Shown: positions 8,400-17,062, numbered from the stretch's first letter. The stretch is 22,203 nucleotides of DNA from Anaerolineae bacterium CG2_30_64_16 (GCA_001871755.1 MNXL01000045.1:1-22203), one strand, 5' to 3'. Program-made: numbers and translations. The notes: generated by a model from the sequence alone, not told the origin.

Positions 8400-8793
8400 T
8401 GCGTGGGCGCTGCTGGCGCTGCTCCAGGCTGAAGAGCCGGCGGCTTCTCGCGTTCGGGAGCTACTTCTGGAGGGGGAACGGGACCAGGTCAAACTGCTGC
8501 TTTCCATCATCAATCTGGGTGAGGTCTACTACCGCGTGGGAAAGCGGAGCGACCGGGCCGACGCAACGGACGCTCTTGAGAAGATTCGACATCTCAAGCT
8601 GACGATTGTTCCGGCTTCCGATGAGATGGTGATGGCCGCGGCAGATCTCAAGCTGGAATACGCCATCTCATACGCGGACGCTTTCGCTGTAGCGTTGGCG
8701 GATCGGACCGGCGCCATCCTCGTTTCCGGCGATCCTGAGCTCGGCCAACTCCATGGTCGCATTGAGATCGAAAGGCTGCGCCGCGACGAGTAG
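8377..8793 (+). CDS. PIN-domain toxin (VapC-like ribonuclease)
   Basis: This 138-aa PIN-domain protein is predicted to be a Mg2+-dependent RNase that inhibits growth unless bound by the upstream antitoxin. The acidic residues of the active site are in place: D8 in FVLDAWALLA, E49 in NLGEVYY, D101 in SYADAFAVALA and D119 in VSGDPEL. Length is typical of VapC. The start is ATG 8377, inside the end of the antitoxin gene in another frame; a longer reading from 8221 would only translate antitoxin sequence. All catalytic residues are intact, so it is probably active. The target RNA cannot be told from sequence. Confidence 0.87.
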   Translation: MIEQFVLDAWALLALLQAEEPAASRVRELLLEGERDQVKLLLSIINLGEVYYRVGKRSDRADATDALEKIRHLKLTIVPASDEMVMAAADLKLEYAISYADAFAVALADRTGAILVSGDPELGQLHGRIEIERLRRDE

Positions 8794-8841
8794 GGATCTG
8801 TCGCGGCCTTTCCCCTTCAACATCCAACGTCGAGGTAACCT

Positions 8842-10221
<1,380 letters not shown>

Positions 10222-10227
10222 CCGGCG

Positions 10228-11106
10228 CTATGCCACCGGCAGCTCGGTCTCGCTCCACAGATCGTAGAACGACGACCACTGCTCTGGTCGGGCGCGGATG
10301 AATTCCTCCAGGACGGTCAAACAGCGCAGCGTCAGGCTCTCCTCGGTGTCGGTCGCGGGGTCGGGGATGATGGGGGGCCGGATGTCGATCGTGGGCTGAC
10401 CATCGGGTCGGCGGTACATGCACGCGGGGAAGATCCACGCGCCGGTGCGCAGCGCCAACCTGGCGTGGCCGTCCGGGATGTGTGTGACTTTGCCGAAGAA
10501 TGGTAGCAGCGGGCCGTGGCCCGACACGTCGCGGTCCGACGCCAGCGCGGCAAACCGCCCGCGCGCCAGGGCGTCCTGCATCTTGCGCAACGCGCCGCCC
10601 ACCGGCACGATCTCCATGCCAGAACGCAGGCGGCTGTCCAGGTAGATCTGATCGATGCGCGAGTCGCGATGGGGCAAGGCCACCACCGTGATCGGCAGCC
10701 CGCGCAGCGCCAGGTAGGCGGCGCCCAGCTCCCAGCTTCCCATGTGGAGGGTGACGAAGATCCCGCCTTTACCCGCGTCCATGGCCGCCTGCACATGCTC
10801 CCAGCCGACCATTTCGGCGACAAACTGGTCCATGTTGGCGCGATTCATCAGCGGGATGCGGAAGAAGTCAACGATAGCGTACGCGAAGTTGCGGAACGCG
10901 GCCCGTGCGGCGCGCCAGCGTGCCAGGCGACCGGTGTCCGGTGGGAGGACGCGCGCCTGGTTGGCGAAGAGACCGTGGCGTGAGCGCCGATCAAGAGCGA
11001 AGTTGAACTCAGCGAGCAAGCCGGCGCAGAAGTAAACGAATGGGCGCGGCAGTCGCGTCACCAGCCAGATGGCCAGACGGTACAAATAATAGTTCTCGAG
11101 GACCAC
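10228..11106 (-). CDS. LPLAT-family lysophospholipid acyltransferase (HtrB/PatA-like)
   Basis: This 292-aa inner-membrane-associated acyltransferase resembles lipid A lauroyl transferases (LpxL/HtrB) and actinobacterial phosphatidylinositol mannoside acyltransferases. The catalytic H-x4-E motif is visible as H121-M-G-S-W-E126, and a second conserved block D-R-D-V-S-G-H-G with F-F-G-K follows near residues 192-206. A hydrophobic N-terminal segment (about 8-35) fits membrane association. The start is GTG at 11106 with GGAG eight bases before it. If the host lacks lipopolysaccharide, as most Chloroflexota do, the acceptor is more likely a glycolipid; that is inference. The gene faces argH with only six bases between the stop codons. 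Confidence 0.8.
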   Translation of the reverse strand: MVLENYYLYRLAIWLVTRLPRPFVYFCAGLLAEFNFALDRRSRHGLFANQARVLPPDTGRLARWRAARAAFRNFAYAIVDFFRIPLMNRANMDQFVAEMVGWEHVQAAMDAGKGGIFVTLHMGSWELGAAYLALRGLPITVVALPHRDSRIDQIYLDSRLRSGMEIVPVGGALRKMQDALARGRFAALASDRDVSGHGPLLPFFGKVTHIPDGHARLALRTGAWIFPACMYRRPDGQPTIDIRPPIIPDPATDTEESLTLRCLTVLEEFIRARPEQWSSFYDLWSETELPVA

Positions 11107-11138
11107 AGAAAATGCTCCAACGTGAAAGTCGGAGCGTT

Positions 11139-11166
11139 ATTCTAACACGAAGTGGCGAAAGACCAA
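11139..11166 (-). promoter_or_regulatory. Possible promoter of the acyltransferase gene
   Basis: Read on the - strand, TTGGTC (11166-11161), a 16-base spacer and TAGAAT (11144-11139) resemble a weak sigma-70 promoter about 33 bases before the GTG start. It diverges from the tRNA promoter on the other strand. Confidence 0.4.
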
Positions 11167-11193
11167 AGGCGGCACTGTTTGGGGATCACCGAT

Positions 11194-11222
11194 TTGACAG
11201 TAATACCCATCCCGGCTATACT
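11194..11222 (+). promoter_or_regulatory. Strong promoter for tRNA-Ala, T-box and leuS
   Basis: A perfect -35 TTGACA (11194-11199), a 17-base spacer and TATACT (11217-11222) place the start near 11229, seven bases before the first tRNA. I see no other promoter between this tRNA and leuS, so one transcript probably covers both tRNAs, the T-box leader and leuS. Confidence 0.85.
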
Positions 11223-11235
11223 GTCATTTGCCCGC

Positions 11236-11308
11236 GGGGCTGTAGCTCATCTGGGAGAGCGCTACAATCGCACTGTAGAGGCAAGGGGTTCGAGTCCCCT
11301 CAGCTCCA
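11236..11308 (+). tRNA. tRNA-Ala (anticodon CGC)
   Basis: A full 73-base cloverleaf can be drawn: acceptor GGGGCTG/CAGCTCC, D-stem GCTC/GAGC, anticodon stem CTACA/TGTAG with loop ATCGCAC (anticodon CGC), T-stem AGGGG/CCCCT with TTCGAGT, and discriminator A. The G3-U70 pair, the main identity element for alanyl-tRNA synthetase, is present. The 3' CCA is not encoded. It should read GCG codons. It is nearly identical to the tRNA at 11525 except for the anticodon arm and a few bases. Confidence 0.95.
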
Positions 11309-11524
11309 CTGGGTTACCAACTGGATAGGCCGGTGATGAACGGAAGTAGTAAGCCAGTTCCATAGAGAGCGGGGAGGGAGTGGAAACTCCGCAGGTGGTA
11401 TGGGACCCACCGTTGAGGCTGAACTCGTCCGGGAGCTGCGCAGGTGAAACGCCGGGTTCTCACCCGCCCTAGCCTGCGCCGGGTTTGCCCGATACAGCAT
11501 ACACCGAGTGGTCGGCTCATATCT

Positions 11525-11597
<73 letters not shown>

Positions 11598-11626
11598 CTA
11601 CCGGCAACCAGGGTGGTACCGCGGAG

Positions 11627-11658
11627 TCCCCTTCGTCCCTGTGGCGAAGGGGATTTTT
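11627..11658 (+). terminator. T-box-controlled intrinsic terminator before leuS
   Basis: TCCCCTTCG (11627-11635) pairs perfectly with CGAAGGGGA (11645-11653), followed by five T (11654-11658). It overlaps the 3' strand of the expected antiterminator (TCCCT after the T-box), so the two folds are mutually exclusive, as in standard T-box control. Confidence 0.9.
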
Positions 11659-11680
11659 CGTTTACCATGACGGAGTCTTG

Positions 11681-14629
11681 ATGGCAGATAAGTACATTTC
11701 ACAAGAGATCGAACCCAAATGGCAGAAGCTCTGGGCAGAAAGTGGCCTGTATGCCACGCGTGAGGACCCGGAGCGCCCCAAGTTCTACTTCTTGACCATG
11801 CTCCCTTATCCGTCCGGCGACCTGCACATCGGCCATTGGTATGCGATGACGCCGTCCGACGCCGCCGCGCGCTATCGGCGGATGAAGGGGTACAACGTTT
11901 TCTTCCCTATCGGCTTCGACGCGTTCGGGCTGCCGGCCGAAGGCGCGGCTATCAAGCACGGCATCCACCCCTACACCTGGACCATGGCGAACATCGAGCG
12001 GATGCGCGCGCAACTGCGCAGTATGGGCGCGATGTGGGCGTGGGATCACGAGGCGGTATCGTGCGACCCGCGCTATTATGCCTGGACGCAGTGGTTTTTC
12101 CTGAAGCTCTACGAACATGGCCTGGCCTATCGCAAGTTTGCGCCGGTGGATTTTTGCCCGCACTGCAACACCACGCTGGCGCGTGAACAGGTGTGGGGCG
12201 AAGACCGCCACTGCGAGCGCTGCGGCACGCCCGTGATCAAGAAGGAGCTGGAGCAGTGGTTCTTCAAGATCACCGACTACGCGGATGAGTTACTGCGCTT
12301 CGACGGCATCGACTGGCCGGAACGCATCCGCACCATGCAGACCAACTGGATCGGGCGAAGCGAGGGCGCGGAGGTCACTTTTCCGATAGATATGGGGGAT
12401 TCGGGATCAGGGATTGGTGTCCAATCAGCAGACACCGCAATACCCAATACCCAATACCCAATACCCGGTACCGACGCGATCACCGTATTTACAACCCGCC
12501 CCGATACCTTGTGGGGCGCGACCTTCATGGTGTTGGCGCCTGAACATCCGCTGGTGGAGAAACTGACGACCGAGGAGCATCGGGCAGCGGTGGACGCGTA
12601 CAGGCTCCAGGCCGATCGCCAGACCGAGATCGAGCGCACCGCGGCCGACAAGGAGAAGACCGGCGTCTTCATCGGCGCGTACGCGATCAACCCGGTCAAC
12701 GGCCGGCGGATCCCGATCTGGATCGCCGATTATGTCATGGTGACCTACGGCACCGGCGCGATCATGGCCGTGCCCGCGCACGATGAGCGCGACTTTGCGT
12801 TTGCGCTGAAGTTCGGGCTGCCGATCATCCCGGTGATCGAGCGGCCTGACGATCTGGCCAAGAGCGCGGTGTGGGACGGCTCGGTGCCCGGCGATTTTGG
12901 CGCCGCGTTGAGCGCGGCCGGTTTCGCGTGGGAGTGGCTGGCGATCCCCGACCGCGGCCGGTTCTACGCGGTGACGCTGCACGGGGATGAGCAAGTCAGG
13001 GCCTACGTCGCACTGCTCCAGGCGCATCTGAAAGCCGGCCATTGGGCGGACGTGGTCGGCCGGGGCTGGCAGGTGGTGTTCCACGATGGCCCGCTGGCGC
13101 TGGACTCGGCCGCGGCCGATGCGGCGATCATGGCGCGCTGCCACGCCGGCTACGACTACACGCGCCAGTTCGCCACCTCAATGAGCATGTGGTGGGCGGT
13201 CGAGTGGTATCGGAACGTGCTATATCATGCTGATTATGGGACGATGATCCACTCCGAGGCGTTTTCCGGTACGGCCGGCGCCGTGGCCAAGGCCCAGGTC
13301 ACCCGGTGGCTGGCGGAGCAGGGTGTCGGCAAGTTCGCCGTCAACTATCGGCTGCGCGACTGGTTGATCAGCCGGCAACGCTATTGGGGCGCGCCGATCC
13401 CGATAATCTACTGTCCGGCCTGTGGCACTGTGCCGGCGCCGTACGAGGATCTGCCCGTGCTGCTGCCCGAGGACGCGGAGATCCCCGCGACCGGCGAAAA
13501 CGCGCTGAAGTTCCACGCAGGTTTCTTGAATGTCAGATGCCCGCAGTGTGGCGGCGCAGCCCAGCGGGAGACCGACACGATGGATACCTTCATGTGTTCC
13601 TCGTGGTATCATTATGCCTATGTGACCCCCTACTGGAAGGCGGGGCAGAAGCTGCGACCGGACGACACGCCCTGGGAGCCGGAGGCGGGCAACTATTGGC
13701 TGCCGGTAGACCAATACACCGGCGGCCCGGAACACGCCACCATGCACCTGCTCTACACGCGCTTCTTCACGAAGGCGTTGCGCGACATGGGTGTGGCGCC
13801 GTTCGCGGAGCCGATGTTGCGCTTGTTCAACCAGGGCATCATCCTGGGGCCGGACGGCAACCGGATGAGCAAGAGCAAGGGCAACGTGGTTGCGCCGGAT
13901 GAGTGGGTCGAGCGCTACGGCGCGGACACCGTGCGCGCGTACCTGATGTTCATCGGTCCGTGGGACGCGGGTGGCCCGTGGAATTCACAGGGCATCGAGG
14001 GTGTGCGACGCTTCCTGGAGCGGGTTTGGAATGTAGTCGCGGAGGACGAGGGACAGGCATCAGGGGGCAGGAGTCAGGGGCCAAAGATCGCGGCGCAGGT
14101 CCGCGAGCTGCAGCACGTAACGCACAAGACGTTACGCAAGGTGACCGAGGACATCGAGGCGTTCAAGTTCAACACGCTGCTTGCGGCCTTGATGGAGTTC
14201 AACAACTATCTGGTCAAGGCCAGGGAGACCGCCGTCTACGGCACATCGGCCTGGGAGGAGGCGCTGGACATGCTGCTGCTGATGTTGGCGCCGGAAACGC
14301 CACACATCGCCGAGGAGCTGTGGCAGCGGCGTGTCCAGACCCGAAGGGTTTCTGAAAACCCTTCGGGTCTCTTCCAGGCCGCCGACAGCATTCACGTCCA
14401 GCCCTGGCCTGTGTGGGATCCCGAACTGGCCAAAGCGGAGACTGTCATCCTGGTGGTGCAGATCAACGGCAAGGTGCGGGACAAGATCGAGGCGGCTGCC
14501 GACATCGGTGAGGCTGAGGCTCGCGAATTGGCCCTGGCGAGCCCGCTGATCCAACGCTGGTTGGAGGGCAAGACCGTCCGCAAGGTCATCTTCGCCGGCG
14601 GCAAGCTGCTCAATTTTGTGGTGAGTTGA
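11681..14629 (+). CDS. leuS: Leucyl-tRNA synthetase with several unusual insertions
   Basis: This 982-aa class I synthetase charges tRNA-Leu. Present are H-I-G-H (49-52), R-M-S-K-S (728-732), a zinc-type module (C159, C162, C178, C181), and a second pair set (C578, C581, C620, C623). The CP1 editing site shows T-T-R-P-D-T (271-276) and H-D-E-R-D (367-371) with the key aspartate D371. It is roughly 100-170 residues longer than most bacterial LeuRS. About 120 extra residues lie at 387-510. Repeat-derived stretches lie at about 237-264 (CCCAATA heptamers), about 792-801 and about 886-897 (a 15-bp palindrome). All keep the frame. The ATG at 11681 has GGAG at 11672-11675; the longer reading from 11444 would cross the T-box and tRNA and is rejected. 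Confidence 0.96.
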   Translation: MADKYISQEIEPKWQKLWAESGLYATREDPERPKFYFLTMLPYPSGDLHIGHWYAMTPSDAAARYRRMKGYNVFFPIGFDAFGLPAEGAAIKHGIHPYTWTMANIERMRAQLRSMGAMWAWDHEAVSCDPRYYAWTQWFFLKLYEHGLAYRKFAPVDFCPHCNTTLAREQVWGEDRHCERCGTPVIKKELEQWFFKITDYADELLRFDGIDWPERIRTMQTNWIGRSEGAEVTFPIDMGDSGSGIGVQSADTAIPNTQYPIPGTDAITVFTTRPDTLWGATFMVLAPEHPLVEKLTTEEHRAAVDAYRLQADRQTEIERTAADKEKTGVFIGAYAINPVNGRRIPIWIADYVMVTYGTGAIMAVPAHDERDFAFALKFGLPIIPVIERPDDLAKSAVWDGSVPGDFGAALSAAGFAWEWLAIPDRGRFYAVTLHGDEQVRAYVALLQAHLKAGHWADVVGRGWQVVFHDGPLALDSAAADAAIMARCHAGYDYTRQFATSMSMWWAVEWYRNVLYHADYGTMIHSEAFSGTAGAVAKAQVTRWLAEQGVGKFAVNYRLRDWLISRQRYWGAPIPIIYCPACGTVPAPYEDLPVLLPEDAEIPATGENALKFHAGFLNVRCPQCGGAAQRETDTMDTFMCSSWYHYAYVTPYWKAGQKLRPDDTPWEPEAGNYWLPVDQYTGGPEHATMHLLYTRFFTKALRDMGVAPFAEPMLRLFNQGIILGPDGNRMSKSKGNVVAPDEWVERYGADTVRAYLMFIGPWDAGGPWNSQGIEGVRRFLERVWNVVAEDEGQASGGRSQGPKIAAQVRELQHVTHKTLRKVTEDIEAFKFNTLLAALMEFNNYLVKARETAVYGTSAWEEALDMLLLMLAPETPHIAEELWQRRVQTRRVSENPSGLFQAADSIHVQPWPVWDPELAKAETVILVVQINGKVRDKIEAAADIGEAEARELALASPLIQRWLEGKTVRKVIFAGGKLLNFVVS
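12391..12472. repeat. Inverted heptamer array (GGGATTG / CCCAATA) inside leuS
   Basis: GGGGATTCGGGATCAGGGATTGG-type units face tandem CCCAATA copies, and GATTGG/CCAATC forms a tight hairpin in the middle. The same repeat family and the same inverted layout occur in the argB-argD gap, but here it is translated (peptide core NTQYPIP) at the entrance of the editing domain. Confidence 0.88.
14054..14083. repeat. CAGGGGN-type degenerate repeat inside leuS
   Basis: CAGGCATCAGGGG, then GCAGGAGTCAGGGG, form an imperfect tandem repeat that encodes a Gly/Ser/Gln-rich stretch between the catalytic core and the anticodon-binding helical domain. Confidence 0.55.
14337..14370. repeat. Perfect 15-bp palindrome inserted in leuS
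   Basis: AGACCCGAAGGGTTT (14337-14351) and its exact reverse complement (14356-14370) are separated by four bases. The element is translated in frame as part of a stretch absent from usual LeuRS, between the conserved EELWQR and the HVQPWP segment. It is comparable in layout to the palindromic elements found inside Rickettsia genes. Confidence 0.85.
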
Positions 14630-14674
14630 CGATATGCGCGTTCTCCTGACGGCCTTTGAGGTTGGGGTGTTGGA

Positions 14675-14765
14675 GTATCCTCTCAATTTTCAGGGGCAGC
14701 TCTGTCAAGTGCCTGGCACTTTTCGGAAGTGCCAGGCACTTTCCCCCAGATCATTGAGAGGATAC
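14675..14765. mobile_element. MITE-like insertion with an 8-bp target duplication, upstream of ridA
   Basis: Perfect 13-bp terminal inverted repeats GTATCCTCTCAAT (14675-14687) and 14753-14765 enclose a 15-bp perfect hairpin, AAGTGCCTGGCACTT (14707-14721) with its complement at 14727-14741 and a TTCGG loop. The element is flanked on both sides by the direct repeat GTGTTGGA (14667-14674 and 14766-14773), an exact 8-bp target-site duplication. No coding sequence is inside. Ends beginning with GTA and 8-bp duplications fit mobilisation by an IS66-type transposase; that link is inferred. Confidence 0.85.
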
Positions 14766-14815
14766 GTGTTGGAAGGGCACTTGCAGGGAACTTGGAGGTA
14801 TCTCAGGGGGCAATG

Positions 14816-15196
14816 ATGCGAGAGACGATTTCGACTTCGGCCGCGCCGGCGGCGCTTGGCCCATACAGCCAGGCCGTGCGGGCCGGCGACTTTATCTTCA
14901 CTGCCGGTCAACTGGGCCTCGACCCGGCCACCGGCGCGTTGCGTGAGGGTGTGGCCGCGCAGGCCAGGCAGGCGCTCGACAACCTGGCCGCGGTCCTGGC
15001 GCAGGCCGGCGCGGGGTTGGCCGACGTGGTGAAGACCACCATCTTCTTCGCCGATCTGGCCGACTTTCAGACCGTCAACGCGATCTATGGCGCACGGTTC
15101 GTTGGCGCTGCGCCCGCGCGCTCCGCGGTGCAGGTGGCGGCGCTGCCCCAGAACGGACGGGTCGAGATCGAGATGGTCGCTTACGTGCCGCGTTGA
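14816..15196 (+). CDS. ridA: RidA family enamine/imine deaminase
   Basis: This 126-aa RidA (YjgF/YER057c/UK114) protein forms trimers that hydrolyse reactive 2-aminoacrylate and related enamines released by PLP enzymes. The family start A-P-A-A-L-G-P-Y-S-Q-A is at 10-20, followed by F-T-A-G-Q-L-G-L-D-P. The active-site arginine is R102 in ARSAVQV, and the conserved glutamate is near 117-119 in VEIEMVAYVP. Length is standard. ATG 14816 is chosen over 14813 because AGGGGG (14805-14810) is then five bases away; the longer reading from 14729 would translate part of the mobile element. The gene is bracketed by two MITE-like insertions. No clear promoter is visible in between. Confidence 0.92.
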   Translation: MRETISTSAAPAALGPYSQAVRAGDFIFTAGQLGLDPATGALREGVAAQARQALDNLAAVLAQAGAGLADVVKTTIFFADLADFQTVNAIYGARFVGAAPARSAVQVAALPQNGRVEIEMVAYVPR

Positions 15197-15224
15197 CGCT
15201 GCGCCGGGAATTCCACATGTAGGG

Positions 15225-15335
15225 GTAACTGCTCAGGCGCCGGGCACTTACTGTCGATATTTGAGCGCTCATCAGAACAAAATCGCCCTTGTAGGCGCAG
15301 ATTCAAGTGCCCGGCGTCTATGGCTGAGTAATTAC
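15225..15335. mobile_element. MITE-like insertion with GTAACTGCTCAG ends and an 8-bp target duplication
   Basis: GTAACTGCTCAG (15225-15236) pairs with CTGAGTAATTAC (15324-15335) with one mismatch and one G-T. Inside, CGCCGGGCACTT (15238-15249) pairs perfectly with 15305-15316. ATGTAGGG occurs on both sides (15217-15224 and 15336-15343), an exact 8-bp target-site duplication. The end sequence equals that of the element at 1-141, and the inner AAGTGCC core is shared with the element at 14675. No gene lies inside. Confidence 0.85.
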
Positions 15336-15377
15336 ATGTAGGGTGTGTTTGGAATTACTAACCCGGCGCCATAACAC

Positions 15378-15406
15378 TTGCGTTTTGTCTGGTCTGGTAT
15401 TATAAT
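15378..15406 (+). promoter_or_regulatory. Promoter of the S1-domain gene
   Basis: TTGCGT (15378-15383), a 17-base spacer and a perfect TATAAT (15401-15406) lie about 40 bases before the start codon and just downstream of the MITE-like element. Confidence 0.8.
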
Positions 15407-15444
15407 CCCAGACATTCTTTGTTGGAGAGGGAGTCCTAATTCGC

Positions 15445-16692
15445 ATGAACGATTTGGATGTGCTGCAGCCGGCCCAAGCTGCGGAAGATGTCAATTCCAT
15501 GGACGCGTTGCCACCAGGCGCGTTCGATTTTCCGCAACTGCGCGCCGGTGACATCGTCGATGGGCATATCGTCAGCATCAGCCCTTCGGAGATCCTCGTC
15601 GATATTGGCTACAAGTCCGATGCTGTTGTCGACAATCGCGAGTTGGACCGCCTGGATCCAGAGTTCCTGCGGGAGCTATCAGTGGGCGGACCGGTGGTAG
15701 CCTACGTCATCCATACGGAGGACCGCGACGGCAATGTCGTCATCTCGCTGAGCCGTGCGCAGCAAGAGCAGGATTGGCGACAGGCCGATGAGTTGCTTCA
15801 GTCGCAGGACGTCTTCGAGGGCGTGGTCACGGGCTACAACCGCGGCGGTGTGATCGTACGCATGGGGCGCGTGCGCGGGTTTGTGCCCGCGTCGCAGCTC
15901 TCTAACCGGTGGCAAATGCAACAGGATGCCAGCGTTGACCCGGAGGAGCGGTGGGCCAAGTTGACCGGCCAGACCATGCAACTCAAAGTGGTCGAGTTGG
16001 ACCGCCGGCGCAATCGGCTGATCCTCTCGGAGCGGGCGGCGATGCGCGATTGGCGCAAGGACCAGAAGGAACGTCTGCTCTCGGAGCTGAACAAGGGTGA
16101 TACCGTCAATGGGATCATCACCAGCATCGCGCAGTTCGGCGCGTTTGTAGATCTGGGCGGGGCCGACGGGCTGATTCATCTGTCGGAGCTGGCCTGGCAT
16201 CGGGTCGAACATCCCAGCGAGGTGGTGCACGTGGGTCAGAAGGTCCAGGTCTACGTCCTGAACGTGGATGAGGTGCGCAAACGGATCGCCTTGAGCCTCC
16301 GCAAGATGACGCCCGAGCCCTGGAGCGTGATCCACGACACTTACACCGTGGGCCAGGTCATCACGGTGACGATCACCAAGCTGACCAACTTCGGCGCCTT
16401 CGCCAAGATCGACGAGGGCATCGAAGGGCTGATCCACATCTCCGAGCTGGCGGACTATCGGGTCAACCACCCGAAAGAGATCGTCCAGGAAGGCGATGAG
16501 GTCCAGGTGCGCATCATCCGTATCGACCCGCAGCGTCGTCGCGTTGGGTTGAGCCTGCGCCAGGCGACCGAAGACGCCTACGTCGAGGTCGATTGGCGCC
16601 AGGAAGTCGAAGACACAAAGTCCGAAACAGAGGATGAGCCGGCCAACGAGCAAATGCGGGCCGCGCCGGAGGTGATTCCAGAGATGGCCTAA
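15445..16692 (+). CDS. rpsA: Four-domain S1 RNA-binding protein (ribosomal protein S1-like)
   Basis: This 415-aa protein has four S1/OB-fold repeats at about 34-103, 120-195, 217-288 and 302-373, followed by an acidic tail. The third and fourth are the best conserved, with the G-x-F-G-A-F-V/A core, G-L-I-H-I/L-S-E-L and a final I-x-L-S-L-R/K. Four-domain S1 proteins are common in Gram-positive-type bacteria and Chloroflexota. They bind mRNA and may help start translation, although some members are not ribosomal. The acidic N-terminus and the domain number fit bacterial S1 better than PNPase or RNase E. The ATG at 15445 follows AGGGAG. It has its own promoter and ends in a strong terminator, so it is a single-gene unit. 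Confidence 0.87.
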   Translation: MNDLDVLQPAQAAEDVNSMDALPPGAFDFPQLRAGDIVDGHIVSISPSEILVDIGYKSDAVVDNRELDRLDPEFLRELSVGGPVVAYVIHTEDRDGNVVISLSRAQQEQDWRQADELLQSQDVFEGVVTGYNRGGVIVRMGRVRGFVPASQLSNRWQMQQDASVDPEERWAKLTGQTMQLKVVELDRRRNRLILSERAAMRDWRKDQKERLLSELNKGDTVNGIITSIAQFGAFVDLGGADGLIHLSELAWHRVEHPSEVVHVGQKVQVYVLNVDEVRKRIALSLRKMTPEPWSVIHDTYTVGQVITVTITKLTNFGAFAKIDEGIEGLIHISELADYRVNHPKEIVQEGDEVQVRIIRIDPQRRRVGLSLRQATEDAYVEVDWRQEVEDTKSETEDEPANEQMRAAPEVIPEMA

Positions 16693-16743
16693 GCTTAAAT
16701 AGTGGATCGAGGTCACTGTTTGAACGCTATAGCTGACTCAAAG

Positions 16744-16774
16744 GAGCGGAGACACGCAGTGTCCCGCTCTTTTT
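16744..16774 (+). terminator. Intrinsic terminator after the S1 gene
   Basis: GAGCGG (16744-16749) with GACAC (16751-16755) pairs with GTGTC (16759-16763) and CCGCTC (16764-16769), leaving one bulged A and a GCA loop, followed by five T (16770-16774). Confidence 0.92.
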
Positions 16775-16859
16775 GTTATGGATGCATGCCAGATGGGTTG
16801 GCGCTGTGGGGGCGATGATGCGCCTGGGCACGAATCGCGTGTTGCGGATTGGGTAGCCG

Positions 16860-16881
16860 ACCACGCACCACGTACCACGCA
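16860..16881. repeat. Heptamer tandem repeat (ACCACGC) upstream of clpC
   Basis: ACCACGC (16860-16866), ACCACGT (16867-16873) and ACCACGC (16874-16880) are in tandem. This is another heptamer family, in the 288-base gap between the S1 terminator and clpC. Outside this array and the promoter region, nothing else in the gap could be named. Confidence 0.75.
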
Positions 16882-16938
16882 TTGCGCCCAGCGCAGGCGC
16901 CCGCGGCTCCTGTGTTGTGCGACTGAGATGGCGCCGAG

Positions 16939-17036
16939 TCAGCGGATGCCCGCTTACGACGTCGCTTGCTCGATGTGGTATAATAGGGCTGGCTAGATTT
17001 CTCAGGTGTTTCGATAGCAAGGGTGTCATCCGCTGA
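16939..17036 (+). promoter_or_regulatory. clpC promoter with flanking inverted repeat
   Basis: A perfect TATAAT (16979-16984) preceded by TGG makes an extended -10 (TGnTATAAT); the -35 is poor, the best match being TTACGA at 16954-16959. A perfect 10-bp inverted repeat, TCAGCGGATG (16939-16948) and CATCCGCTGA (17027-17036), brackets it. No CIRCE element or CtsR-type heptad repeat is visible. Confidence 0.65.
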
Positions 17037-17062
17037 GTATGGGATGGTGAGGATGGAATATT

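Noticed and set aside
11416..11421. GCT (Ala) next to the specifier as evidence for an alanine T-box
   Set aside because: The codon directly after the conserved GAA is CTC, and the downstream gene is leuS; the GCT sits in the internal loop before GAA.
14634..14816. Small 60-codon frame between leuS and ridA
   Set aside because: It is made mostly of MITE sequence and repeats and has no ribosome-binding site.
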